A DNA stretch of 64,000 nt from Myxococcales bacterium (GTDB lineage Bacteria > Myxococcota_A > Polyangia > Polyangiales > Polyangiaceae). A program made the position numbers and the translations under genes. The stretch covers positions 264,541-328,540 of the forward strand of contig JAEUKE010000270.1 of the NCBI GenBank assembly GCA_016794345.1. Reading direction: 5' to 3'. The notes below the pieces were generated by a model. That model searched no databases, was not told the DNA's origin, and saw only the letters and a list, made by a program, of their open reading frames with translations. The stretch's first letter is position 1, and the number at the start of each line of letters is the position of its first letter. Positions 42,826 to 51,158 of the stretch are shown here, piece by piece.

Positions 42826-44817
42826 GTGACCACCCCGTCCGGTAGCACACCGGACCCTTCGCAGAACGGCGTTGCCGGGGCAGCGGTTCCCGATTGGACG
42901 ATCGACGACGCGCGGGACCTCTACCTCGTGCGTCGCTGGGGCGCGGGCTACTTCGACGTCGACGAGAGCGGGAACATGGTCGTGCAGCCCGAGGGGCCGC
43001 GCGGCGCGAAGATCCCGATCGCAGACGTGGTGGCTGCGGCCAGAGGAGAGGGCCTCGGCACGCCGGTGCTCGTCCGCTTCCAGGACATCCTCCGCCATCG
43101 CGTGCGCAAGCTGACGTCGGCCTTCCAGTCCGCGATCGAGGAGAACAAGTTCCGCGGCCGTTACCGCGGCGTCTTCCCGATCAAGGTCAACCAGCTGCGC
43201 GAGGTCGTCGAAGAGATCCTCGACGCCGGCCGCTCGGCTCATTTCGGGATCGAGGTCGGCTCCAAGCCCGAGGTCTACGCGGCGCTGTCGATCCACAACG
43301 ACCCCGACTCGCTCATCGTCTGCAACGGCTACAAAGATGACGGTTTCGTCAGGACTGCGCTGCTCGGGCGCAAGCTCGGCAAACGCGTCATCCTCATCGC
43401 CGAGAAGCTCTCGGAGGTGCGGTCCATCGTGCGCCTCGCCAAGGAGATGAACGTGGAGCCGATGATCGGCCTCCGCACCCGCCTCGTCTCGAAGGGCGCG
43501 GGCAAGTGGGCGACGAGCGCGGGCGAGCACGCCAAGTTCGGCCTGACGACGAGCGAGATCCTCCAGGCGATCGAGATCCTCAAGGCGGCCGGGTTCGCGA
43601 GCGCCTTCAAGCTCATCCATTTCCACATCGGCTCGCAGGTCCCCGACATCCAGATCATCAAGCGGGCCGTCCGCGAGGCCGCGCGTCACTACGCCAAGCT
43701 CCGCAAGATGGGCCAGCAGATCGAGTACCTGGACGTGGGGGGCGGCCTGGCGATCGACTACGACGGCTCGCGCTCCACGTTCCACTCGTCGATGAACTAC
43801 TCGCTCGAGGAGTACGCCCGCGACGTCATCTACAACGTCGGCGACATCTGCGACGAAGAGAAGGTGCCGCACCCGGACATCATCAGCGAGTCGGGCCGCG
43901 CGGTCGTCGCGCACCACTCCGTCCTGGTGGTGGAGGCGTTCGGCTCCATCGAGCGCCAGCCGGTGGCGGATATCCCGGCGGACGTGGCGAACGAGCACAA
44001 GCTCGTGCAGGAGCTGGCGGACGTGGTCGATCGTCTCACCCCCGAGAGCCTCGGGGAGTGCTGGAACGACCTGCACGCCGTCAAGGAGGAGGCCGAGAAG
44101 CGCTTCGAGCTCGGCTTGCTCGAGCTGCCGGTGAAGGCCCGCGTGGAGGAGCTCTTCTGGGGCATCGCCCGTCGGATGCTCGCGCTCGCCAGCGCGACCG
44201 AGGGGGTGGAGGTTCCGGACAGCCTCCAGGACCTGAAGCCGCAGATCGCGGATCAGTTCATCTGCAACTTCTCCGTCTTCCAGTCGCTCCTCGATCACTG
44301 GGCCCTCGGCGCGCTCTTCCCGATCGTGCCGCTCTCCCGCCTCGCGGAGCGTCCGACGACCGAGTCGACGATCGTCGACATTACCTGTGACTCGGACGGC
44401 AAGGTGTCGAAGTTCATCGACCTCCAGGACGTCCGCGACACGCTGCCGCTCCACTCATTCGATGGGCGCCCGTACCACCTCGGGATCTTCCTGACGGGCG
44501 CCTATCAGGACATCATGGGCGACATCCACAACCTCTTCGGTCGCGTGAACGAGGTCCACGTCTTCCTCGATGACGACGAAGACTGCGGCTACTACATCGA
44601 GGAGACCATCGCGGGGAACACGATCAAAGACGTCCTCGCGATGACCCAATGGGACACCCACGATCTGGTGGCGAAGGTGAAGGCGCAGGTCGACAGCGCC
44701 ATCAAACAAGACCGGCTCAAGCCGACCGAAGGCATGCGCCTCGTCGCCGAGTACGAGCGCGGCCTGAAGGACCAGACCTACCTCACGCTGCAGGAGCCCA
44801 CGCCGAAAGAGGGCTGA
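42826..44817 (+). CDS. speA: Biosynthetic arginine decarboxylase
   Basis: Encodes 663 aa from GTG 42826; a TTG at 42820 is an alternative. PLP-dependent fold III enzyme making agmatine from arginine in polyamine synthesis. The PLP-binding Lys120 lies in PIKVNQ, HFHIGSQ and GGGLAIDYDG provide phosphate contacts, and the C-terminal DLITCDSDG-type and LGIFLTGAYQDIMG segments match SpeA (about 630-660 aa). Cytosolic. Neighbours offer no polyamine operon. Confidence 0.95.
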   Translation: MTTPSGSTPDPSQNGVAGAAVPDWTIDDARDLYLVRRWGAGYFDVDESGNMVVQPEGPRGAKIPIADVVAAARGEGLGTPVLVRFQDILRHRVRKLTSAFQSAIEENKFRGRYRGVFPIKVNQLREVVEEILDAGRSAHFGIEVGSKPEVYAALSIHNDPDSLIVCNGYKDDGFVRTALLGRKLGKRVILIAEKLSEVRSIVRLAKEMNVEPMIGLRTRLVSKGAGKWATSAGEHAKFGLTTSEILQAIEILKAAGFASAFKLIHFHIGSQVPDIQIIKRAVREAARHYAKLRKMGQQIEYLDVGGGLAIDYDGSRSTFHSSMNYSLEEYARDVIYNVGDICDEEKVPHPDIISESGRAVVAHHSVLVVEAFGSIERQPVADIPADVANEHKLVQELADVVDRLTPESLGECWNDLHAVKEEAEKRFELGLLELPVKARVEELFWGIARRMLALASATEGVEVPDSLQDLKPQIADQFICNFSVFQSLLDHWALGALFPIVPLSRLAERPTTESTIVDITCDSDGKVSKFIDLQDVRDTLPLHSFDGRPYHLGIFLTGAYQDIMGDIHNLFGRVNEVHVFLDDDEDCGYYIEETIAGNTIKDVLAMTQWDTHDLVAKVKAQVDSAIKQDRLKPTEGMRLVAEYERGLKDQTYLTLQEPTPKEG

Positions 44818-44824
44818 GGCGCGC

Positions 44825-46228
44825 TCAGCCCTTCCGGACCTTGCCCGGCGGAACCGACGCGGCCTTCGGGACGATCCCACTCGTCGTGCGCGAGATGAGG
44901 TTCGGATCGACGGCGCGCATGCGGACGGAGCCGGAGCGGATCCGCATCTGGTAGAGGCGATAGGCCCGTATCCCGTCCGCGTGTTCGGGGTTCACCTCGA
45001 GGAGTGTCCTCAGATCACGCATCGCGCTCTTGTGATTCTCGAGGCGCGTGTGGAGCTGCGCGCGGTAGTAGAGCGCGTCCTGGCAGAGCGGATCGATGAC
45101 GAGGGCGCGGTCGAGCGCTGCGATCGAGTCGAGCACGCCGTCGACGTCGTTCTGCCCGACCTGCAGCGCCGCGACCCAAGCAAGCAACGCGAGCGGGTAC
45201 GCGCTGTCGGGGTCGGCCTGCCGCGCCGTGTACGCGAGGCGCATGGCCTGACCGAGATCGTTGTTCGAGAGGCAAGCCTTCGCTCGTTCGTACGTGGACC
45301 GCTCGCGCGGGGCGACGGGCGGCGACGTGATGGGCGGGGCGACCGGCGGCGCGACCGCAGCCGGCGCCGCCGTGCGCGACGCGTACGTCGCGATGTGGGG
45401 CGCGACGACGGTCGGCGCCGAGCGCAGCGCGTACGCGGAGGGCGCCGGCATCGCGGGGCGCGACGGGGAGGCCGCCTGGACGTTGCCCGCCACAGGCTGG
45501 ATGTTCCCGGTGAAGAGGAGGCAATAGAGGAGCAAGCCGAGCGTCGACGGCGGGAGCGTGCCGAGCGCGTGGAGCTCCGAGACGGTCATCGGCTTGATGC
45601 GGAGGCACTCGACGAGCGCGCGCTCGTCCGCCTGGAGCGCGAGGCGCTCGACGGCCGCGCCCGGCAGCAGGCGGTAGCGGGAGCCGCCGAGCCGCGCCAG
45701 GATCGATCGGATGCGATCGATCGGGACGCTGTCGCGGATGCTCCGCCAGATGGCGGGCATCGGGTCGACCAATCCCCAGTCGGCCCCGCCGTAAGAGGGC
45801 AGGTGATCCGTGTCCGGGTGAAACGCGACGGTGCTCTCGGTCCGCAGCGCGAGCAGGTGCGTGAGCTTGCGCAGGACCTGCTCGCGGAGCGCGGCGGCCA
45901 GCTGGGCCTGGCTCAGCGCGCGACGCTCGAGGAGCACCTGGCCGTGTGGCATCTTCGAGCGCGACAGTGCCAGGAGCGACGCGTTGAGCTCGTCCGCGTC
46001 GATGTAGCCGAGCTCGTACGCGACCGTTCCGAGGAAAGCCACAGGCGCCCCCGTGCGAAGCTTCGTGATGCGCCCGCGGATCACGACGATCGTCGCCCGC
46101 TCGGCGTCGTCCGTCGAAGACAGCTCGAGCGTCCCCGAGAGCCGCTCGGAGAACAGCCGGAGCAGGAGCCGCGCGAGCGGTGCCTGCACCAAGAGCTCGG
46201 CGCCCGACAAGCCTACGATCGCTGCCAT
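44825..46228 (-). CDS. DUF4388-like/TPR protein
   Basis: Encodes 467 aa from ATG 46228, convergent with speA (7-base gap). The first part (about 15-110) has the L-S-G-x-L-E-L and G-R-I-T-K-L-R pattern of DUF4388/PATAN-type domains, which often accompany signalling proteins in Myxococcota. A helical block (about 110-245) is followed by an Ala/Pro-rich hinge (about 255-310). The C-terminal part (about 320-440) has two or three TPR motifs (DLGQAMRLAYTARQADP, DALYYRAQLHTRLENH). Cytosolic; unknown role in protein interaction or signalling. Confidence 0.74.
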   Translation of the reverse strand: MAAIVGLSGAELLVQAPLARLLLRLFSERLSGTLELSSTDDAERATIVVIRGRITKLRTGAPVAFLGTVAYELGYIDADELNASLLALSRSKMPHGQVLLERRALSQAQLAAALREQVLRKLTHLLALRTESTVAFHPDTDHLPSYGGADWGLVDPMPAIWRSIRDSVPIDRIRSILARLGGSRYRLLPGAAVERLALQADERALVECLRIKPMTVSELHALGTLPPSTLGLLLYCLLFTGNIQPVAGNVQAASPSRPAMPAPSAYALRSAPTVVAPHIATYASRTAAPAAVAPPVAPPITSPPVAPRERSTYERAKACLSNNDLGQAMRLAYTARQADPDSAYPLALLAWVAALQVGQNDVDGVLDSIAALDRALVIDPLCQDALYYRAQLHTRLENHKSAMRDLRTLLEVNPEHADGIRAYRLYQMRIRSGSVRMRAVDPNLISRTTSGIVPKAASVPPGKVRKG

Positions 46229-46401
46229 CACCTCCGATGAGAACGCAAGCGTGGCAGCTTTGTAATGTTGTCCGGAGGCATCACGTAGGCCGGCGTCGGG
46301 CGTTGTGCTCCGCGTGGTCGCATCAGGCGAGATCGGCGGCCGCGTGAATCAAACGCTCCGATCGCGCGCATTGCCACGCGATCGGGCGGTCCGTGCGCGC
46401 G

Positions 46402-47421
46402 TCAGAGCCGCTCGATGACGGCGTCGGTGAAGGCGTCCGTCCCGAGGTCTCCGCCGAGATCGCGCGTCTTCTTTCCGTCGGCCAGCGAGAGCTCGTACGC
46501 GGCGCGGATCCGCGCGGCCTGGCCCAGCAGCTTCGCGTCGTCCTTCTGGACGCCGATGTGCTCGAGCATCATCACGCCGCTCATCAGGAGCGCGAGCGGG
46601 TTCGCGATCCCTTTGCCGACGATGTCGGGCGCCGAGCCGTGCACCGCCTCGAACACCGCCGTGTCCGCGCCGAAGTTGGCGCCGGGGACGACCCCGAGCC
46701 CGCCGACGAGGCCGGCGCAGAGATCGCTCATGACGTCGCCGTAGAGGTTCTCCAGAAGGAGGATGTCGAAGCGCGTCGGGTCCTGCACGATCTTCATGCA
46801 GCCCGCGTCGATGATCATCTCGTCGTACTCGATGTTCGGGTACTCCGTCTTGTGCACCGTGCGCGCGCACCGGATGAAGAGGCCGTCGGTGAGCTTCATG
46901 ATGTTGGCCTTGTGCATCGCGGTGATCTTCTTCCGCCGCCGCTGGGTCGCGAAGCGGAACGCCCAGTGGGCGATGCGCTTGCACGCCTCTTCCGTGGCGA
47001 CCTTCATGCTCATGACCACGCCGGGGATGACCTCGTTCTCGACGCCGCTGTAGAGGCCCTCCGTGTTCTCGCGGATGATGATGATGTCGACGTCCTGGTA
47101 GCGGGTCGTGACGCCGGGGATGCTGCGGACGGGCCGTACGGCAGCGTAGAGGTTCAGCCGCTTCCGGAGCGCGACGTTGACCGACCGGAAGCCCTCGCCC
47201 ACGGGCGTGGAGCAGGGACCCTTCAGCGCGAGCTTGTGGTGCTCGATCGCCTCGAGGGTCTCCTCGGGCATCACGTCCCGGCCTTTGGTGAGGGCGGCCA
47301 CCCCGGCGACGTGCTCGTGCCACTCGATGTCGACTTGCGCCGCCGCGAAGATCTTCCGGACGCTGTCCGCGATGCTGGGGCCGATCCCGTCTCCGGGGAT
47401 GAGGACGACATGATGACTCAT
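46402..47421 (-). CDS. NAD-dependent isocitrate/isopropylmalate dehydrogenase-family enzyme
   Basis: Encodes 339 aa. Beta-decarboxylating dehydrogenase fold: N-terminal IPGDGIGP, substrate motif GPCSTPVGEGFRSVNV (the S-x-N-x-x-L-R set of NAD-IDH), RENTEGLYSG, the metal/substrate DIIIIREN and the NAD-loop H-G-S-A-P-D-I with GKGIANP. Pattern fits eukaryote-like/bacterial NAD-isocitrate dehydrogenase better than LeuB. Catalyses oxidative decarboxylation of isocitrate in the TCA cycle. Cytosolic; divergent from the deformylase gene. Confidence 0.87.
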   Translation of the reverse strand: MSHHVVLIPGDGIGPSIADSVRKIFAAAQVDIEWHEHVAGVAALTKGRDVMPEETLEAIEHHKLALKGPCSTPVGEGFRSVNVALRKRLNLYAAVRPVRSIPGVTTRYQDVDIIIIRENTEGLYSGVENEVIPGVVMSMKVATEEACKRIAHWAFRFATQRRRKKITAMHKANIMKLTDGLFIRCARTVHKTEYPNIEYDEMIIDAGCMKIVQDPTRFDILLLENLYGDVMSDLCAGLVGGLGVVPGANFGADTAVFEAVHGSAPDIVGKGIANPLALLMSGVMMLEHIGVQKDDAKLLGQAARIRAAYELSLADGKKTRDLGGDLGTDAFTDAVIERL

Positions 47422-47475
47422 GGGACGCGCAGACTAGCAGGTGATCGAGGTCCGCTCTTCTGCTATCGAGACCCC

Positions 47476-48066
47476 GTGGCGAAGCACGACATCGTCCGCG
47501 CGGGCAGCCCGGTCCTGCGTGATCGCGCCGCAGAGGTGCCCCCCGAGGAGCTCGGGACGAAGCCGCTCCTCTCGCTCGTGCGGACCATGGTCGAGGCCAT
47601 GCGGCGCGCGCCGGGCGTGGGGCTCGCCGCCCCGCAGATCGGTGTGGCGAAGCGGGTCATCGTCCTCGAAGACGCCGAGCGGCTCATGGCCAAGCTGGGG
47701 CCGGCCGAGCGCGCGGATCGCGAGCGCGCGCCGTTCCCGCTCCGCGTCGTCGTCAACCCCGTCCTCACGGTGGTCGACGAGGCTCCGCGCGTGTTCTTCG
47801 AAGGCTGCCTCAGCGTCCCGGGCTGGTCCGCGCTCGTCTCTCGCGCGCGCGAGGTGGAGGTCGCCGGGACCGACGAGCACGGCGCGCCGGTCTCGTGGCG
47901 GGTGGCCGGCTGGCCGGCGCGTATCCTCCAGCACGAGGTCGACCACCTCGACGGCACGCTGTACGTCGATCGGATGCTCACACGAACGTTCAGCCACAAC
48001 GAGGAGGCAGCCGCCCACTGGCTCGCGCTGCCCGTGACCACCGTCCGCGAGAAGCTCCGTGCGTGA
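47476..48066 (+). CDS. def: Peptide deformylase
   Basis: Encodes 196 aa from GTG 47476. All three signature motifs are present: GVGLAAPQIG (about 47-56), EGCLSVP with the metal-binding Cys at about 111, and the HEVDH zinc/iron site (about 153-157) followed by LDG. Removes the N-terminal formyl group from nascent peptides. The last 8 bases overlap the following small gene, suggesting coupled expression. Confidence 0.94.
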   Translation: MAKHDIVRAGSPVLRDRAAEVPPEELGTKPLLSLVRTMVEAMRRAPGVGLAAPQIGVAKRVIVLEDAERLMAKLGPAERADRERAPFPLRVVVNPVLTVVDEAPRVFFEGCLSVPGWSALVSRAREVEVAGTDEHGAPVSWRVAGWPARILQHEVDHLDGTLYVDRMLTRTFSHNEEAAAHWLALPVTTVREKLRA

Positions 48067-48268
48067 CGAGGACCGCCTGCCCGACGTGCGGGACGGGCTG
48101 ACGCGCGTCGAGCGGGTCGTCCTCTGGCAGCTGTCGGTGCTCGAGAAGGAGCTCGGCGGGCGGATGGTCCCGACCGCGATGCTCTACGGTCGCGTGGTCG
48201 AGCACGTGGACCTGAGGCCGGAGGAGCTGTCGCGCATCCTCGCGCGGCTCGGGGCGAGGCGCGGCTGA
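48059..48268 (+). CDS. Small hypothetical protein overlapping def
   Basis: Encodes 69 aa from GTG 48059, overlapping the def stop by 8 bases. Highly charged, helical: DGLTRVERVVLWQLSVLE, then PTAMLYGRVVEHVDLRPEELSRIL. The latter looks like a small winged-helix or helix-turn-helix half (residues about 38-66). No signal. Overlap with def is the main support. Confidence 0.55.
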   Translation: MRDEDRLPDVRDGLTRVERVVLWQLSVLEKELGGRMVPTAMLYGRVVEHVDLRPEELSRILARLGARRG

Positions 48269-48274
48269 TCGGCG

Positions 48275-49375
48275 TCAGCGCCACCGCAGGTAGAAGAAGT
48301 CCCGCTCGGTCGGCTCCTTCCAGTATTCGGCTCGCGGCGCCTTGAGGTCCTTCAGGAGCGGCGACGTGGCGCGCAGCTCCCCGCCCGTGCCGTGCTCGTA
48401 GACGATGAAGCGCGTGTACGAGTAGTTGATGTCGAGCTGCGCCGCGGCGGTGATCCCCGCCGCGAGCAGGCCGTCGGCCAGCCACTCGGCCGTCGCGTAG
48501 TCGGCGATCGCGAAGTAGAGGACGCCGGGGTCGGCGCCGAAGCCGACCGCGCTGCGCCGGATCTCCTTGTTCCCGTCCTCCGCGCCGCCCCACTTCTTCG
48601 CGCGGTACTCGCTCGACAGGTCGGGGTTCTTGGCGCCGCCCTCGATGAGACACGGAGCGGTCTGTCGCAGCCAGTCGAGCTCGCCGGCCTGCGCGGCCAT
48701 CGTCGACCACGTGCCGAGGCGGAACGCGCCGCCGCTCGTCTTGGCGAACGTGCAGAGCTCCGGCTTGGGCGGGACGAGCTCGGCCCCCGCAACGGTGATG
48801 CCGTGTCCGCCGTGGCGCTTCTTGAAGCCGCCGTTCGTCACGGCGACCAGCCGCTCGAGATCGGCGGGCGCCACGAGGCCAGGGCGCTTCTCGATCGGCA
48901 CGTCGGACCCCTCCGGCTCGGCGATGCCGCCCACGAGCTGCATGTCGAGCCTCGAGAGGTCGATGGCGACGATCTCCACGATGACGAACGGGCGAATCTT
49001 GTGCGGATGGATGACGGTTCTGTAGACAGGTGACGCCTCGCCGCTCGCCTTGTGCACCGCGATCGGTGACCAGACGCCGTCCCCGGCTGCCTTCGTTCGC
49101 TCGACCGGGGGCGTGACGGGCGCGGGCGGGAACTGGGCCGGCTTCGCCGGTGGAGCGGACGGTGTCGCCGGCGCGCTCGGCCCGGCGGCGGGCGGGCAGG
49201 GCGGACAGCCCGGCTCGTTCCCGCAGACGCAGCTCGGGTCTGCCGCGGTGGGGACGGGGCCCGGCTGGGCGCGCGCTTCGCTCGTCGGGACCGGCGCGCG
49301 CGCCTCCTCCGGAGGGCCGGCGCACGCGGCGGCGAGGACGAGCGTCAGCTTGAGGAACGAACCGTGCTTCACCAC
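48275..49375 (-). CDS. Lipoprotein of the phosphodiester glycosidase (PF09992-like) family
   Basis: Encodes 366 aa from GTG 49375; nearby GTG starts at 49372 and 49390 are alternatives. Signal segment KLTLVLAAAC, then a Pro/Ala-rich linker with a Cys cluster. From about 95 the fold of NAGPA-like phosphodiester glycosidases is seen: VTNGGFKKRHGGHGITVAG, SAVGFGADPGVLYFAIADY, AAAQLDINYSYTRFIVYE. The family clears N-acetylglucosamine phosphodiesters in other organisms; bacterial roles remain open. Exported. Confidence 0.78.
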   Translation of the reverse strand: MVKHGSFLKLTLVLAAACAGPPEEARAPVPTSEARAQPGPVPTAADPSCVCGNEPGCPPCPPAAGPSAPATPSAPPAKPAQFPPAPVTPPVERTKAAGDGVWSPIAVHKASGEASPVYRTVIHPHKIRPFVIVEIVAIDLSRLDMQLVGGIAEPEGSDVPIEKRPGLVAPADLERLVAVTNGGFKKRHGGHGITVAGAELVPPKPELCTFAKTSGGAFRLGTWSTMAAQAGELDWLRQTAPCLIEGGAKNPDLSSEYRAKKWGGAEDGNKEIRRSAVGFGADPGVLYFAIADYATAEWLADGLLAAGITAAAQLDINYSYTRFIVYEHGTGGELRATSPLLKDLKAPRAEYWKEPTERDFFYLRWR

Positions 49376-49403
49376 GCCCGGGCTTAGCACGGTCGCCCGC
49401 GCG

Positions 49404-51158
49404 CTACCGCTCGGCGAGCCCCAGGACCGCCCCGCCGCGCGCCGCCGCCGGGGGATCCACGCCGAGGAGCGCCGCGAGGGTCGCGGCGTAGGCGCGGTGG
49501 TCGACCGTCCGCCCGGTGTCGAGCGCGCCCGAGCGGCCCTTGGCCGGAGCGCGCGCGGGCCGGGAGACGATCGGCACCGTGCGATCGAAGAGCCAGTGTG
49601 TCCCGTGGTTGACCCCGTCGCCTTCCACGTAGTTCGTGTCGATGAAGCTCCCTTGCTCCATGACGAGGAAGAAGTCGCCGCTCGCGCCGCGCCGCACCGA
49701 GCGACAGACCAGCGCGTCGAGCGACTCGTCGGCGAGGGGAGGGCAGACCTCCGGCACGCGCAGGGCGGGGTAGACCCGGAGCACGCCGGGCAGATCGTCG
49801 AGCGCCTTGGCGACGGCGTCGATCAGCGCGTCGCGTTTCTTGGGCGGGAGGTCGCGCGCAGCTTGCGACAGCTCCACGTAGGGCTCGTTTCCGCCCAGGA
49901 CCCAGCTGCCTTTGCCCGCTGCTCGCTCCGCCGCTGCTTGCGCGGTCTTGCCGAGCTCATTCTCGAACAGGCGCACGGGGGTCGTGCATCGTCGCTCGAA
50001 CGGATCGGCGGTGGTCTGCCCGCAGAAGCGAGCCTTCATCACCTCCGGGGTCGGCGGCACACCGTGGTCCGAGGAGAGGACCACCGCGTAGCCGTCCTTG
50101 CCGAAGGTCGCGTCGAGGTGATCGAGGAACCGGCCGAGCAACGCGTCGAGCCGGAGCATCTGGTCCCAGGCCTCGGGCGCGTCCGGCCCGAAGACGTGTC
50201 CGACATAGTCGGTCGACGAGAGCGACACCGCGAGCAAGGTCGGCCTGTTCATCTTGGCCGCCTCGTCGGCGGCGCGCGTCGCGAGATCGAGCAACATGGC
50301 GTCGGCGAAGGGGGTCGCGATGAACGCCTTGGGCGCCGGATCCGCCTTCTCGAGATCGTGCGGGAAGGTGGCGCCCAGGTGGTGGAAGTCGCCCTGGCCC
50401 AGATCACCTCCTTCGAGGTGCCGCGCCTCGAGCCAGCGCGGATCGAGCGGTGACCAGGGCTTCGTGCGGTACCTGGCGCCGGCGCCGATCTCGGTGAACG
50501 CGCTCGCCCAGGCCGGCGTGCTCGTCGCGAACGCGGTCGACGTCACGAAGGCGTCGGCCTTCGCGTCGAACCAGAGCACCGCGTCGGGCTGCTTCCCGCC
50601 GCCGAACAACGCGCCACGGTCCTTCATCGAGAACGCCATGACGAGCGCGTCAGGATGCGCCTCGCGCAGCGCGTCGGCGACGGTCGGCACGAGCAGGGCG
50701 CGGAGCGACGAGCCGGCTCGTTCGGCGACGCCTCCGCCGGTGACGACCTTCGTGGCGTCGTCGGAGAAGAAGCTCAGGTACTGGCCCTGGCCCGCGAGCT
50801 TCCCGTTCGCGACGATGCCGGAGTCGTGGGGGACCGCCCCCGTGAAGAGCGACGAGTGCCCCATCGCCGTCGCGTTGTGGGCGTACGGATACCGGAGGAT
50901 CGCGCTCGCGCCGCTCTCGCGGATCAGCTTGGCGAAGCCGCCCGACGCGGGCAACGTCGGCCAGCGCTCGATCGCCTGCCATGCGGCGAGCTGATCGACG
51001 ACGAGCGCCACGACCACCGGCGGTCGCGGCGCCGCCGCGGGCGGTCTGGCCGTCGAGGCGGGAGGCGCGCCGCCCGCCGAGGCCCGAGGGCCCGGGCTCT
51101 GGCCGCCGCACCCGGCGGCCAGGGCTGCGAAGAGGATCCAGGCCCGGCCAGCCGTCAC
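49404..51158 (-). CDS. Alkaline-phosphatase-superfamily lipoprotein (PafA-like)
   Basis: Encodes 584 aa from GTG 51158, which overlaps the stop of the preceding 1325-aa gene as GTGA. Lipobox AAGC (Cys17). Metal-binding Asp in VVVALVVDQ, a catalytic Thr within the N-A-T-A-M-G-H-S-S motif, S-T-D-Y-V-G-H-x-F-G-P and V-L-S-S-D-H-G-V metal ligands, and a terminal G-T-H-W. The pattern matches type I phosphodiesterase/PafA-like alkaline phosphatases, which release phosphate from monoesters. Periplasmic or surface-anchored. Confidence 0.85.
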   Translation of the reverse strand: MTAGRAWILFAALAAGCGGQSPGPRASAGGAPPASTARPPAAAPRPPVVVALVVDQLAAWQAIERWPTLPASGGFAKLIRESGASAILRYPYAHNATAMGHSSLFTGAVPHDSGIVANGKLAGQGQYLSFFSDDATKVVTGGGVAERAGSSLRALLVPTVADALREAHPDALVMAFSMKDRGALFGGGKQPDAVLWFDAKADAFVTSTAFATSTPAWASAFTEIGAGARYRTKPWSPLDPRWLEARHLEGGDLGQGDFHHLGATFPHDLEKADPAPKAFIATPFADAMLLDLATRAADEAAKMNRPTLLAVSLSSTDYVGHVFGPDAPEAWDQMLRLDALLGRFLDHLDATFGKDGYAVVLSSDHGVPPTPEVMKARFCGQTTADPFERRCTTPVRLFENELGKTAQAAAERAAGKGSWVLGGNEPYVELSQAARDLPPKKRDALIDAVAKALDDLPGVLRVYPALRVPEVCPPLADESLDALVCRSVRRGASGDFFLVMEQGSFIDTNYVEGDGVNHGTHWLFDRTVPIVSRPARAPAKGRSGALDTGRTVDHRAYAATLAALLGVDPPAAARGGAVLGLAER

